Shown: piece after piece, positions 39,301-50,039 of the stretch
How the letters are laid out: every line of letters starts with the position of its first letter
Position numbering within the stretch: the first letter of the stretch is position 1
NCBI GenBank assembly: GCA_963576735.1
Contig: OY755179.1
Span: forward strand, 5,766,001 to 5,830,000
Reading direction: 5' to 3'
Source: Bedellia somnulentella
Lineage: Eukaryota; Arthropoda; Insecta; Lepidoptera; Bedelliidae
DNA length: 64,000 nucleotides
Program-made: the position numbers and the translations under genes
Notes under the pieces: generated by a model
Database searches by the model: none
The model's input: the letters and a program-made list of their open reading frames with translations, nothing else
What the model was told of the DNA's origin: nothing

Positions 39301-42300
39301 GTATATGTATGTGTGTAATTAAAAATTCTTACTTCCATCAGTAACAGGCTTCATGAAATCTTCCATCAGGTAGTTGAAGACCAAGTTAGACTGACTATCC
39401 CATACCACGTGATCAGGAAGCTCCAGAGCCTCCTTAACCATGTCCATTAGTTCAGTCTGTGTCAGTTTGACCTCATCATCCCTTGTGGAGGTCATGTAGC
39501 CGCGGTTGTGAATTAACATGTCTTTTGAGATTTCTGGGAAATGTTATAGATGTTGATATTTTATTTCAACTGACCGCATTGACGACATTTATTTTTATTT
39601 TATTACATTAGCAACATTGTCATGCCGAGTAAACTCGCGCTAGAGACTGTTAAATAATTAGAAGATTCTAAATCATATCCTATCGCAATGTTGTGTAGTG
39701 ATAGTAGAAGTGAGATACTTTTACGGTCTTATGTCATAAAACAGTGCAAATAGACAGGGAAAAATCTGTATCAAATTAATTTAAAAGCAATTCTTTGAAG
39801 TCCTTTAATTAATAATAGAGTTCAAATATTACAAAAGTGGCAAGTTTGTCGTACACATAGATCTCCTAATCTATTTAAAAAAAACCGTTATTAAAAGGAT
39901 AATCATAGCTAATCCATGTTTGCAAGCTTTCTGAACGCCCCATGAATATTTGTCTGATCATTTCCTATTGTGATAAAGAGAAACATGGGTAAACCATATC
40001 ACCACTTTTAAATCACTTTTGGTGACCAAGTATAAAAATAGACATAAATTAGGGTCTTTTCTAAGACTTTCACGGTTGCACATTATAATTAAAACAACTT
40101 TTGACTTTCGGATATTTTAATCGCGTGTTATTACATGGCTTTTTAAAGCCCGACGTTTCGAAAACTTTTCAGTTATCATGGTCACGGGAAGACTGAGGTG
40201 TTATTTGTCATTATACAGTACTATAAAATTATTAATACTTACTACCTTCACAAAATTTAAGTTACATTTGCGTTTAATATTTGCTAAGTACAAAAAGACT
40301 AATGTTATCTGGAGTCTTGCTAGTGTTCTTCTCTTGCTTGGTTGTGTTAATGATCGGGTTCCAAGCAGGTGGTAATTGCCAACCATCATCTTTATTGAAG
40401 TTTGGATGTTTTTTTATTTCAATAGATTCGCGTATCATTCTAGGTATCAATCGATTCTCTTTTGCTAGAATTGTAGGTTTGTCAAAACGCATGTGGTGGT
40501 TAGGCTTATCGAAGGTGTATTCACACAAAGCAGATCTTCCAGGACGCCTATTCTTCATATCAGCAATATGTTCTTTTACGCGAGTAGCTACACTACGCTT
40601 TGGTATAAACCATGTAATAACACGCGATTAAAATATCCGAAAGTCAAAAGTTGTTTTAATTTTAAGTTAGGGTCTCTAAATAAAATTTCGTCTCACAATT
40701 TTAAGGAATTACAATAATGAGAACAGGTATAACAAGGTAAAGCGACATGATAGTCCAGTGGGTAGAACACCCGCCTGAAAAACAGAAGGGCGTGAGTTCC
40801 AATCCTGGGACGGGCCTACACCAATTTGTCTTTTCTAAAGTCATATGTGTGGTTAATTTATCATGGTTGCCAACGGTGAGGGAAAACATCTTGAGGAAAC
40901 CCACATGGCTGAGTTATACTTAGTCATGTGACAGTGTATTCGTACAAAACGGCGATAGGCCTGCCCCCTATCACGTGAGTACACTGTCTAAGCAAAACGT
41001 GGGTACCTTCTCTGGAAACTAGATGGCGCTTGCCATGTGAGTTCAGGAGTATTGGTACCTCTGCCAACCCCTTCGGGGATAAACGGCGTGAACGTTTATG
41101 TTATGTTATGTTATCTATAACAAGGTAAGCAGAAATAAAATTACCTATTGGATCTCTTTCCATCCTAGTATCCTCTTGATTGACCGGCATTTTAGTCAAA
41201 ATATTGTAAAAGTCAACATTCCCTGTAGCCCTAAAGACGGCGGATTGAGTAGCAGACCATTGTAAGGTTGATTGTACAAACTGTCCAGCGTTAAAAAGTC
41301 TTTCGGCTTCTCTAGCACTAGCTTGTATATCTTCGTATCCAGCGTCATCTATGAGACCAGCGGCTAGTAGGATAGGTCCCCAGGTCAAAGTGGCATCGAT
41401 TGGAGAGATCCAGGCGTTACCCATTCCAAAGCCACGGAGGTTGGAACGGATTCTTCCTGATGCTTCTGCCTGTTGAATGTACTTGATTAGAAACTCATTT
41501 GATTAACTGTGTTTTAGACGCGTATTTTCATTTAAAAAACATCTTTATTAAATATAATTTGATATAATTAAAATTAACGATAATATAGTTCGTCCAGCGC
41601 TCAAGGGCGTCGTTTAGTATAAATTGCGTACTAAATTGCCCATGTTACTATATGGCTGTATCAATGAGCATTGGAAAAAGTACGAGTATGTAAATGCATC
41701 ATTTATATTAATGCAGTGTATTTCGATGCCAACCTTGTATAGTTATAAATTAAGCAGAACTTCACCACTATGTTCTACGCCATGGTAAAATAAACTTATA
41801 TAAAATTAAGTACACACGAAGACTCTCAAGATACATACATATACTCACTTAGAATAGTACTACCCCATTTCTTCCGGTGGGTGTATGTAAGAGGCGACTA
41901 ACGGTATTAGGGCTTTTAGGGATTTTTGGGCGATGCGGTTGAAAACCCTGATGGGTTAAACAACCAACAACCTTTATTTCACCATCTTTTCCCACTTAAC
42001 TACCAAAAGTGGCTGAGATATTTCTGATTCCTTAGCTCTGGCTACCCCTCCTAGGGATTTATAGCCGTGAGTATATGTATGTACGTATGTTATAAATCCC
42101 TAAAAGAAGTAGCCAGAGCTTCAGAATAATGATAATAAATAAGATGTACCAATATATTCACAGTTGTATTGATATTATGTACAAGCAGTAAAAGTAAAAT
42201 GTTTATTTTAATTAGACACCTACCTCTTTCATTTTGATCGCAATGTCCACAGCCATTTTGCCTCCGTACGATTGTCCATATATATACAGGGGTACATATT

Positions 42301-45300
42301 CAAACTCTGGGTTTTTGGCGTAGAAACCTTCCATCACTGCTACGAAATCATCAGCTGCAAATATTTTTTAACTATAACATTTCCATCCATATGTACATTC
42401 TTTTAAAATGGGTTTTTATTTCTGTTTATATTAAAATTATTTTTTGATTACTACTTACATACATACATATGCTCACGGCTATGTTCAATGTTCCCTTAAA
42501 AGACCCAATACCGTTAGTCGCCTCTTACGTACACACACCGGAAGAAATAGGGTAGCGCTATTCTATACCGGCACTACACAGCACTTCTAATTAGCTATCA
42601 AGTGTAAATATATATATAAATGATTTTGGTCCTACAATTTCTGGTCACGTGTCCGATAATTTCGAAATTTCCAAGCATCGTGGAAAAGAGGAACACCCTT
42701 GTTCTCCATTCAACCAGACGGGTGTTTATCGATGTACGACTAGACATCAGTACTGTGGTATAAATCATTCAGTAAAAAAGGTATATTCCGGGCGGACTTT
42801 TCTCAAATCGACAAAGTCAAATAATGCTAAGGGGTAAAGGATACATTAATATGTATAATAAAAATTATTCCGATTGTGACTCGCTCTACACCATGATGTC
42901 GATCACTGACAATACGGTGTAGAGCCAGTAACAGTAAATACACACTATAACTGCAAAAATAAACAAAACATAACATAACATAAACGTTCACGCCGTTTAT
43001 CCCCGAAGGGGTTGGCAGAGGTACCAATACTTCTGAACTCACATGGCAGCGCCATCTAGTGTCCAGAGAAGGTACCCACGTTTTGCTTAGACAGTGTACT
43101 CACTTGATAGGGGGCAGGCCTATCGCCGTTTTGTACGAATACACTGTCACATGACTAAGTACAACTCAGCCATGTGGGTTTCCTCACGATGTTTTCCCTC
43201 ACCGTTAACAACCATGATAAATTAACTGCAAAAATGCATAGAAATACCAGTTTTTGATGTGTGGGATCCTAAGTAAGTACTACATGTTAAGACTTACCGA
43301 TTTGTTCATTAGTTGTAGTAAGTAGTGAAAAGTCTTCCACATAACTGAACCCGGTTCCTACTGGGTTATCTAGATACATCACGTTGAAATTTTTTACCTA
43401 AGGGAAAAAAACATAAATTTATAATTAACAATATAAAAATAAATAAATGGAAGTTTTAATTAAAGGGGTTACTCTCAAGACTAGGAAATCACTAGGAAGT
43501 TTGCATAGCATATGTTATATGTATGTATACCACTGAACGGGTGATATACAGCTAAGATGTTGGGCAATGATTAAGATTTAGATTCCCCAATCCGAACTAA
43601 TGGCGTGAGTATATGTATGTATGTTGTATTTGTAACCCCTTTTTTTCAGACAGTCCAAATTCAAATAGAAATCGATAATTAAAGACATCGAGTTTAAAGT
43701 GACCAAAGCAATAAAATAAAATTGTGAAAAGGTAAATGAGGGTTTGTCCAAGGTTTGTCAAAATCGTTAATCAATACTCTCGGGATAATAGCGAAGAAGT
43801 GAATAAGTACTCTTTAAGTACAAAACACACACGATGAAAACCACAATGATCAAAACATAACGTTGCACGCAGGAATTGCAAAAATAACCGATTTTCAGTG
43901 CTTACGTCACAGCTACGTGATTAATTTCCAATGTGTTAACTGTATCATAACCAGATCCATTTACCATCTGCATAAGGATTTGATCATGTTTTTCACCTCA
44001 CGAACCCGTGACAATGTCCTCTTGTCTGTAGCCACGCACACATCGACTTCCTATACTATACTGGTGATCACACAAGGCCATATAACATCGCCTATTTATC
44101 TAGCTCGTGTCTAGTGCTTTACATTATCTATTATTCAGATAAATTGGTTACTAGATGGGAGGTTAAATATTTTGACGGTTTTGTATAATAAAACTAACCT
44201 TGGTATTTGGTGCTAAATAGCTGGTGTTATATATTCGAAACAATTTCATTATCCGACAAATAACTATGAATAAAAGGTGTTTACTAATAATCGTAAATAA
44301 TTTAAAATATTAATATTAACTAATGCCGAATATCCCCAAAGGGACTTGCATAGGTAGTGATACTTCTGAACATCACATGATATTTTCACCTGGTCTTTAG
44401 AGTACCCACGTTTTGCTTGGACAGTGTAATCACGTGATAGAGAGCAGGCTTATCGCCGTTCGTTAGGAATACACTGTCACATGACTAAGTACAACTCCGA
44501 CATGTGGGTTTCCTCACGATATTATCCCTCACATTCATGATAAATTAGACTTAAAAGATTTAGAAAAGACAAATTGGTGTAGGCCCGACCCGGGATTTGA
44601 ACCCACGCCTGTCTGTACGACGGACGTGAGTTCTTATTTATTGAGCTATTTATTTTAACACCGCATTACTCCTTTGCGGTGACTGATGAGAATTATCGTT
44701 TTTATTTTATTTCATTAAAAGCGTCCATTATAATGATCACGTCTACAGACTCAAGAATTTGTTATATTACAGTAAAAAGTGTAGAAAATTGTTTCTATTA
44801 TTTTCAATATAAATTGCATCGGAGGTTTGGAACCCGCAGTACGAAATATATAAAGATCGCATAGAAAGCACTCAAAAACGTTTCCTCAGGTATTTGGATT
44901 ATAGAGCTCATGTCAAGTCATCAGAACTAGGTTGGCCGAACAGTTCTTTAAATCAATGGACCAGTCAAAATGTGAAAAGTTTCGTTGCATTCAGTTATCA
45001 AGCAAACTTATTAATATATCTTACTCTTTCTTATTTCTAAATTCTTAATCGTACCAAAAACATTCTGTAAAAAACTAGCCAAGTCTTGATAGAGCTGCTT
45101 GTTTATCTCTAAAAAGTAATGAAATCTCTAAAATAAGAGGAGCCAAGTCTAAGGTTCCTTACTGCGATTTATCATCTCATGTAAATTTAACTAACATCAA
45201 TATATTTTACCTATATACTTATCCTTTGTAGAGTTGCCGTGTAGTGTTGGCTTAGAATAGCTTTACCCCGTTTCTACTGATAGGTGTATGTAAGAGGCAA

Positions 45301-47510
45301 CTAACGGTTTTGGGGCTTTAAAGGGATTTTTGGGCGATGCTGTTGAAGACCCATCACCAACAACCTTAACTTTACCATCTTTTCCCCACTCAACTTTCCA
45401 AAAGTGGCTGAGGAATTTCTAATTCCTTAGCTCTGGCTACCCCTTCTTGGGATTTATAGCCGTGAGTATATAGTTTATGTATGCATGTATGTATGTTGTA
45501 GAGTCTAGGTCATTTTTATATTTATGATATAGAAATGTACATGTGAAGATGGGCTGGAACAATGGCTGCATGTAATAATTTTTGTTATTTTAAATTGATT
45601 TAAAGCTGTAAATCTTCCAAACGGTATAAAAGAAATTAAGAAATATATTCAAAAAGCCAAAGGTACCCAAGTATGATTCCGTTCCTGCAAATTCTGGTCG
45701 AGTGGTCCCATAATTTCGAAGTTCCCAATCGCTGTAGAGGAACCCCCAGGTCCGCCTTGCAACCATACAATCAGGGGTCTGTCAGTGTATGACTGGACAT
45801 CAGCTGTGGTGTAGAACATCCAATAGAACATGTGCGCTCCGGGGCGCACTTCCACGAAATCATGGGTTTGATTGAACGGCCCGAATTTGCCTGAAATTAA
45901 CAATATACATACATAATTGTAAGCAGGGACTATCGAGCACACCTTCTATTTTCTAACGTTAATCCTTAACCATTTTAGTGAAACCTCTGACGGTAAGAAG
46001 CACTTATCTAAATATTCTTACTTACAAGGATCCACAGTATAATTACGAAAAGTTATGGCCGCGCTAAGCTAATACATGTACACAATCTAGAAAGGTAAAA
46101 GAATTATAAAGAGCCGTGCGCCAGTTATAGATAGAGAAAAAAGTCAAAAAGTTTATTTTTCAAAATTAAGTTAAAAACTTTAAATTCTTAGAACGTCATT
46201 TTTTTTCAATTTATCATTAATACGTTGCTTCGGAAGGTGTTCGCAAAGAGAAGAAGCAACGAAGAAACTCTTTATATTCTCATTTTTTCAAAATATGGTT
46301 TGTACAATTTTGGGTCATATTTTTACTTTATAAAAGATTTTCTATGCGACCAAACCAAGCGCTAGTTTGGCATAAATAAACTAAATTGTCCATCACATAA
46401 CGTGAGAAGAGTTATTGTCGGTGGATGACCACACCGCCCACACTTTCGCCGAAATGGAGTTAAGTATGCCAATATATAACTGAGGGTTGAATCTATAAAT
46501 AAGTGAAAACTATTCTATTCACAAAGTGCAAAGTGTTACACAAAAAGTCTAAACCTAGCCTACAGTATGCAAAAAGCACTTTATTTCAAACTTCAAACAT
46601 TATTCTATGCTTCAAACACTCATATCTCGAAATCGATTTTTTGTGGGTTGTCCTTTTCGCTTAGCAACGTCTAAATTTGAATGTTATAAAAATGCAGGTG
46701 TGTGAAGTGTGCATATGTGAAAAGATTGATAAATGTAAATAAAACAAGTAAGGTTTGCCTGGACAAAATGGCGATTAATATTCTCAGCGTCTGCCCATGG
46801 GAACTAATAACGAGAGTGTATGTAAGATGTGGTTTAAATGAGGCAAACATATAATAAATTGTGGTAATCATTGGAACACGATAGATAATGCACGTACCCA
46901 ATAGGTAGAGTAGTAGATAAATAGAAAAGGCATATAAGCTATCTCATTCTCTAAATAGAACAGAATAGAATAGAAAACTCTTTCTTGTACATCAAAGATA
47001 GAATCATTTTATACATATTATATATTAACTAGAAGTACAATTGGCGGTCTTATTGCTTAAAGCAATCTCTTCCAGAAAACCTTTGAATGGTGAGATCAGT
47101 ACGTTAATAAAACAGTAGATAGATGTAGAAGACATAATGGAATGGGAGTAGCAACTATTTTACATTATTTACATTAAACAAAAACTTTACAACTTATTTC
47201 TAGTGAAGAATTAATTAATACACAACACTAATAAATATAGTTTTATACAAATAAAAATACGTAAATATGCATACATATATCAATATATATACACATACAT
47301 ACATTTATATACTGAACATAAAGGTTTTATATATTTCACGGAGTTTCATTTAAGGAGAAATGGTATCAAGCTACTATCAATAAAATCTGCATTATTTGTG
47401 GCAATAAAAATTAACTGATACGCCAAACTTAATTTTATAAAAAAATCGGAATACTCACATAGAACATGCTGAAAAAATAATACTATGAAAATGGTGTATT
47501 TCAAAATCAT
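36342..47510 (-). CDS. Retinoid-inducible-type serine carboxypeptidase (SCPEP1-like, peptidase family S10)
   Basis: Nine coding exons: 47510-47459, 45890-45667, 43397-43298, 42354-42224, 41469-41145, 39533-39333, 38150-38073, 36964-36810, 36404-36342. All GT/AG and in phase, 442 residues (human SCPEP1 452). Exon 1 encodes a signal peptide (MILKYTIFIVLFFQHVLC). An upstream in-frame Met exists, but this start puts the hydrophobic core at the N-terminus. The oxyanion loop GGPGGSS is at 63-69. The triad is Ser154 (GQSYGG), Asp364 (GNMDLIC) and His421 (AGHS). SCPEP1 hallmarks: YLDNPVGTGFSYV, GNAWISPIDATLTWGP, FYNILTK and FMKPV. The family removes C-terminal residues from peptides at acidic pH in lysosomes or secretions. 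Exons of 100, 131, 78 and 155 nt match the downstream pseudoenzyme exactly in length and phase. Introns are loaded with SINEs and LINE tails. Confidence 0.9.
37031..37312 (+). mobile_element. SINE-3-like copy, diverged, in intron 7 of the SCPEP1-like gene
   Basis: Head fragment GCGGGTTCAAATCGTGAATG, then CTTAAGTCATATGCGTGGTT, GGAAAAACATAGAGAGGAAA and GCCTGCCCCCTATTGCGCG, ending CTCTGCTACACCTTCGG. Confidence 0.65.
37645..37902 (-). mobile_element. SINE-2 copy, full length
   Basis: (CATA)n at the left, then ACTCACGGCTATAGATCC, GATGGGTCTCCAACCGCATC, CGCCTCTTACGTACACCC and GCCGACACTACACGGC at the right. Confidence 0.9.
38643..39071 (+). mobile_element. LINE-A 3' fragment in intron 6 of the SCPEP1-like gene
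   Basis: Encodes an unbroken LINE-A C-terminus: [54 protein letters not shown] and WRSIVSAYPNGN-stop, followed by GGCGTGAGAATATGTATATG and (TATG)n. Confidence 0.9.
39072..39316 (+). mobile_element. SINE-2 copy abutting LINE-A
   Basis: Starts TGTGTAGTACCGGCTTAGAA directly after the LINE-A TATG tail and ends ATATCCGAGAGTATATGTATG, 16 bases before the exon 6 donor of the SCPEP1-like gene. Confidence 0.85.
40087..40661 (-). mobile_element. Penelope-like element fragment with 52-bp perfect inverted repeats
   Basis: The arms 40087-40138 and 40610-40661 are exact inverse copies (52 of 52). Between them the minus strand encodes RVKEHIADMKNRRPGRSALC, ILAKENRLIPRMIRESIEIK and KHPNFNKDDGWQLPPAWNPI, the C-terminal GIY-YIG endonuclease region of Penelope-like elements. 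RT is missing. Lies in intron 5 of the SCPEP1-like gene. Confidence 0.75.
40742..41114 (+). mobile_element. SINE-3 copy, full length
   Basis: tRNA-like head at 40742-40815 (A-box GATAGTCCAGTGGGTAGAAC, B-box GAGTTCCAATCC), body GTGAGGGAAAACATCTTGAG, GGCCTGCCCCCTATCACGTG, then (TATGT)n. Ends 30 bases from the exon 5 donor of the SCPEP1-like gene. Confidence 0.9.
41828..42095 (+). mobile_element. SINE-2 copy in intron 4 of the SCPEP1-like gene
   Basis: CCCCATTTCTTCCGGTGGGT, GGGCGATGCGGTTGAAAACC and ATAGCCGTGAGTATATGTATG. A short inverted scrap of the same family (AATCCCTAAAAGAAGTAGCC) follows to about 42125. Confidence 0.85.
42455..42588 (-). mobile_element. SINE-2 copy with internal deletion
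   Basis: (CATA)n, GCTCACGGCTATG, then directly CAATACCGTTAGTCGCCTC and CCGGCACTACACAGC; the middle 110 bases are missing. Confidence 0.75.
42618..42828 (-). pseudogene. Relic duplicate of SCPEP1-like exon 2 inside intron 3
   Basis: Aligns end to end with exon 2 (45667-45890) in the same orientation. Matching phrases include ATGATTTTGGTCCTACAATT vs ATGATTCCGTTCCTGCAAAT, GATAATTTCGAAATTTCCAA vs CATAATTTCGAAGTTCCCAA, and GTACGACTAGACATCAGTAC vs GTATGACTGGACATCAGC. The GGPGG-coding stretch and the frame are broken by indels. Confidence 0.8.
42962..43228 (-). mobile_element. SINE-3 copy lacking its head
   Basis: (ACATA)n, AAACGTTCACGCCGTTTATC, GGGGGCAGGCCTATCGCCG and CTCACCGTTAACAACCATG; stops before the tRNA-like part. 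Confidence 0.85.
43545..43626 (+). mobile_element. LINE-A terminal scrap
   Basis: CCCCAATCCGAACTAATGGC then GTGAGTATATGTATGTATG: the last ~60 bases of LINE-A. Confidence 0.6.
44325..44655 (-). mobile_element. SINE-3 copy
   Basis: GCCGAATATCCCCAAAGGGA, GAGAGCAGGCTTATCGCCG, GTAGGCCCGACCCGGGATTT and a head ending TATTGAGCTATTTA. Lies in intron 2 of the SCPEP1-like gene. Confidence 0.8.
44815..44930 (+). pseudogene. Jockey-like LINE reverse transcriptase C-terminal fragment
   Basis: One frame reads WNPQYEIYKDRIESTQKRFL then RYLDYRAHVKSSELGW, the classic C-terminal block after the RT palm in jockey/CR1 LINEs. It is too short to be functional. Confidence 0.6.
45053..45170. repeat. Solo arm of MITE-5
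   Basis: ACCAAAAACATTCTGTAAAA through GTCTAAGGTTCCTTACTGCG matches the left arm of the fold-back element at 49372-49834; the other arm is absent here. Confidence 0.75.
45233..45500 (+). mobile_element. SINE-2 copy in intron 2 of the SCPEP1-like gene
   Basis: GTTGCCGTGTAGTGTTGGCT, GGGCGATGCTGTTGAAGACC, ATAGCCGTGAGTATATAG and a (TATG)n tail. Confidence 0.85.
46690..46835 (+). mobile_element. LINE-A 3' scrap in intron 1 of the SCPEP1-like gene
   Basis: TGCAGGTGTGTGAAGTGTGC, AGTAAGGTTTGCCTGG and GGGAACTAATAACGAGAGTG are diverged LINE-A terminal phrases. The remainder of intron 1 (46836-47458) shows nothing else. Confidence 0.5.
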
Positions 47511-47557
47511 GTTGACTCGATGTAATACTTCGGACAGCAATCGACATACTAACATTA

Positions 47558-47567
47558 TTATCTTATC
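47558..47567 (-). promoter_or_regulatory. Candidate GATA-factor site upstream of the SCPEP1-like gene
   Basis: The minus strand reads GATAAGATAA about 50 bases before the ATG, two overlapping GATA cores. GATA sites are common near insect gut-enzyme genes. Short motif, so weak support. Confidence 0.25.
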
Positions 47568-48074
47568 AACATATTGAATTAATTGTGATTATTTGATTGT
47601 AATTTTAGATTCTTGTTCATTACACCTATAATATTAGCACAGAATTTTGGTTAATATTTTAAACAAAGCTAATTTGAAAGAAAAAGAAAGAAAGAAATAT
47701 ACTTTGTTTGGCAAAAACAAAATGAAAATTACAAACAAAAAACATACAAATATCATATTGCCAAATTGGTTCTGGCTTAGCCAAATTTCTTAATTTTCTA
47801 TAATTTATTTATAGAAGACAGGTGACACGTTTGACACATACGACAGGTGTTTTGTGGCTTAATGTTGAATTTTAGCATTAATTAAGCTACAACCTCGATG
47901 AAAAAAAAAGAAAACTACACAACGAAATAAAAAATAACTTTGACCTTTTATGCCACATTATGGCTTTTAGAATCTGCTACTGAAATTATGATATCTTACC
48001 ACTTGTAATAATATAAATTTGTCTTATTGTTATAAAGAGTATGAAAGTTATGGTGGAACAGTGGTAAGTTCCTG

Positions 48075-48650
48075 CGTTGTAAGTCCGACTTGTAATTTGA
48101 TTGTTTCAAAACTTTTGCATCAGTGTGTGTGGCTATCGTGCAAAATTTGGTCCTGATCAGTTGTATGGGAGGAGTCAGGGGCAAGCGAAATACAAATTCA
48201 GGGTTAAATACAAATGCTACAATAATCCCAAAGGGAGAGGTGCTAATGTCATATTAATTTCATTTTTTTAGAAAGATACATTGTTCACAAAGTGCATAAT
48301 AATTAAGCGAAAGACTTTTATTTTTATATTGATGTAAACAAACTTATTTTTTTCGTTGCCATTGCAAACGCTGTTTAACCCTACAAGATCAATCAATACA
48401 ATGTATAGTAGCATCTTACACTATAGTGAAAAAGTCTACCAAAAGTCTCTAATGTTAGAAGTCTATCTCTAAGAATAAATCATTTTATTATACGGATTAT
48501 TGTAGCGAAGTTCCATTTACCACCGAGTTTGTATTTCGCTTGTCAAGGAACTCCTCCCTAATCATAGAATTGATCAGGACCAAATTTTGTACGATAGTCA
48601 CACACACTGATGCCAAGGTTTTTAAACAATTAAATTACAGATCGGGCTTA
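48075..48650. mobile_element. Fold-back element with ~115-bp arms
   Basis: CATCAGTGTGTGTGGCTATC, GCAAAATTTGGTCCTGATCA and GCGAAATACAAA on the left are inverted on the right (TTTGTATTTCGCTTG, TGATCAGGACCAAATTTTGT, GATAGTCACACACACTGATG). About 330 bp lie between. No coding. Confidence 0.6.
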
Positions 48651-48844
48651 ACACAGAGGAATAATCACACTTTAAAATTTCTTATGTTAGTCTTGGGGAG
48701 CCTTAGCGAGTACTCGAGAACCATTTGCCACTTCGCTCCGATTTCAGCGTTTTGAGAAGTTCGTTATTTGAAAGAAGACACGTTGGTGTTATTTATATTA
48801 AAAAGTTCATTTATTATAAAAATAATTGGTATACATATAATATA

Positions 48845-48975
48845 CTCAAACTCAAACATTCACGCAGTATATCTCCGAAAGGGTTGGCAGAGGTACTAAT
48901 ACTTCTGAACATCGCGTGATTCCTCCAAAGCAAAGTCACCTGGTGTTCAGAGTAGATAGAAGGCAGGCCCATTGA
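48845..48975 (-). mobile_element. SINE-3 3' fragment
   Basis: AAACATTCACGCAGTATATC, CAGAGGTACTAATACTTCTG and CACCTGGTGTTCAGAGTA, then GGCAGGCCCATTGAT, after which the match is lost. Confidence 0.65.
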
Positions 48976-48989
48976 TAAATGTTGACATC

Positions 48990-49370
48990 TTACTTGCATG
49001 TCACATTCACTAAATAAAATTTTTACTGCATTATAATTGTATGCAGAAGTAGAACAAGTAAGTATTAATGCAGTAAGCCAACCAACTCATCGCCGCTGCA
49101 GTCTCAACGTCTTTCCACCTCGGTGATTGCTTCTAAAGTAAACATAACACATTTATTTGACAAGCATAAGAGGTAATCCCTACATAGTATAAAACAAAGT
49201 CGCTTTCTCTGTCCCTATGTTTATAGCGTTTATTCAAAACAACCTGACCTGACATACTTCGTTCTGTCAAAGATTTACGTTTACTTGATAGATGTCATCA
49301 AATTGACATCATTAGCCAACCCGCTAATGGTCTCTGTCATCATGCAATGAGGTAAAATATGTTATTAATA
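48990..49370. other. Stretch without a recognised gene or repeat
   Basis: Intergenic. Nothing assigned. Confidence 0.3.
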
Positions 49371-49371
49371 T

Positions 49372-49834
49372 CCCACCAAAAATATTCTGTAAAAAACTAG
49401 CCAAGTCTTGATAGAGCTGCTTGTTTATCTCTAAAAAGTAATGAAATCTCTAAAATAAGTTGAGCCAAGTCTAAGGTTCCTTACTGCAATTTACGTGACT
49501 TGGCCATTGACTTGTAATTAGTAGATTATGATTAAAGTTTACGGGAAACATAGAAATAATCACCAGAGTTCTTACAACTAAAAATAAAGATAGATTAGAA
49601 TCACAAAAAAATATGAAGTGGACTCTACATAATCGACAAAGAAGTTTGTACATACTAAACATGTCAAGAATGTTCAACGGCCAAGTCACGTAAAATTAAC
49701 TATAATAATAAATAAATCGCAGTAAGGAACCTTAGACTTGGCTCAACTTATTTTAGAGATTTTATTACTTTTTAGAGATAAACAAGCAGCTCTATCGAGA
49801 CTTTACTTGTTTTTTACAGAATGTTTTTGGTGGG
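49372..49834. mobile_element. MITE-5, fold-back element with ~120-bp inverted arms
   Basis: Ends CCCACCAAAAA...TTTTTGGTGGG. The left arm (to about 49500) and right arm (from about 49690) share ACTAGCCAAGTCTTGAT/ GAGCCAAGTCTAAGGTTCC and ACGTGACTTGGCC in inverse. A second copy lies at 62125-62571 and a solo arm at 45053. No transposase. Confidence 0.8.
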
Positions 49835-50035
49835 ATTTCACTTCTTTTTGACAGGACGTAGACTGATTGAATGGTAACATTTTCTTATTATTATATTATC
49901 TTGTGAAATCGAATAAAAATAAACTCCACGACTTTTCAAATCTTTGAAATACTCGAAAAATCTTTTAAATGTGTAAATAAATACGCTACCGGGATTTAAA
50001 ATACAGCCAGCGCCATCTAGTGATAGTGACGAGTA
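49835..50035. repeat. Dispersed repeat shared with 62572-62620 and 63520-63630
   Basis: ATTTCACTTCTTTTTGACAG follows MITE-5 here and at 62572. AATAAAAATAAACTCCACGA and TGTAAATAAATACGC recur at 63540-63620. The host of the MITE is itself a repeat. Confidence 0.55.
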
Positions 50036-50039
50036 CTGG

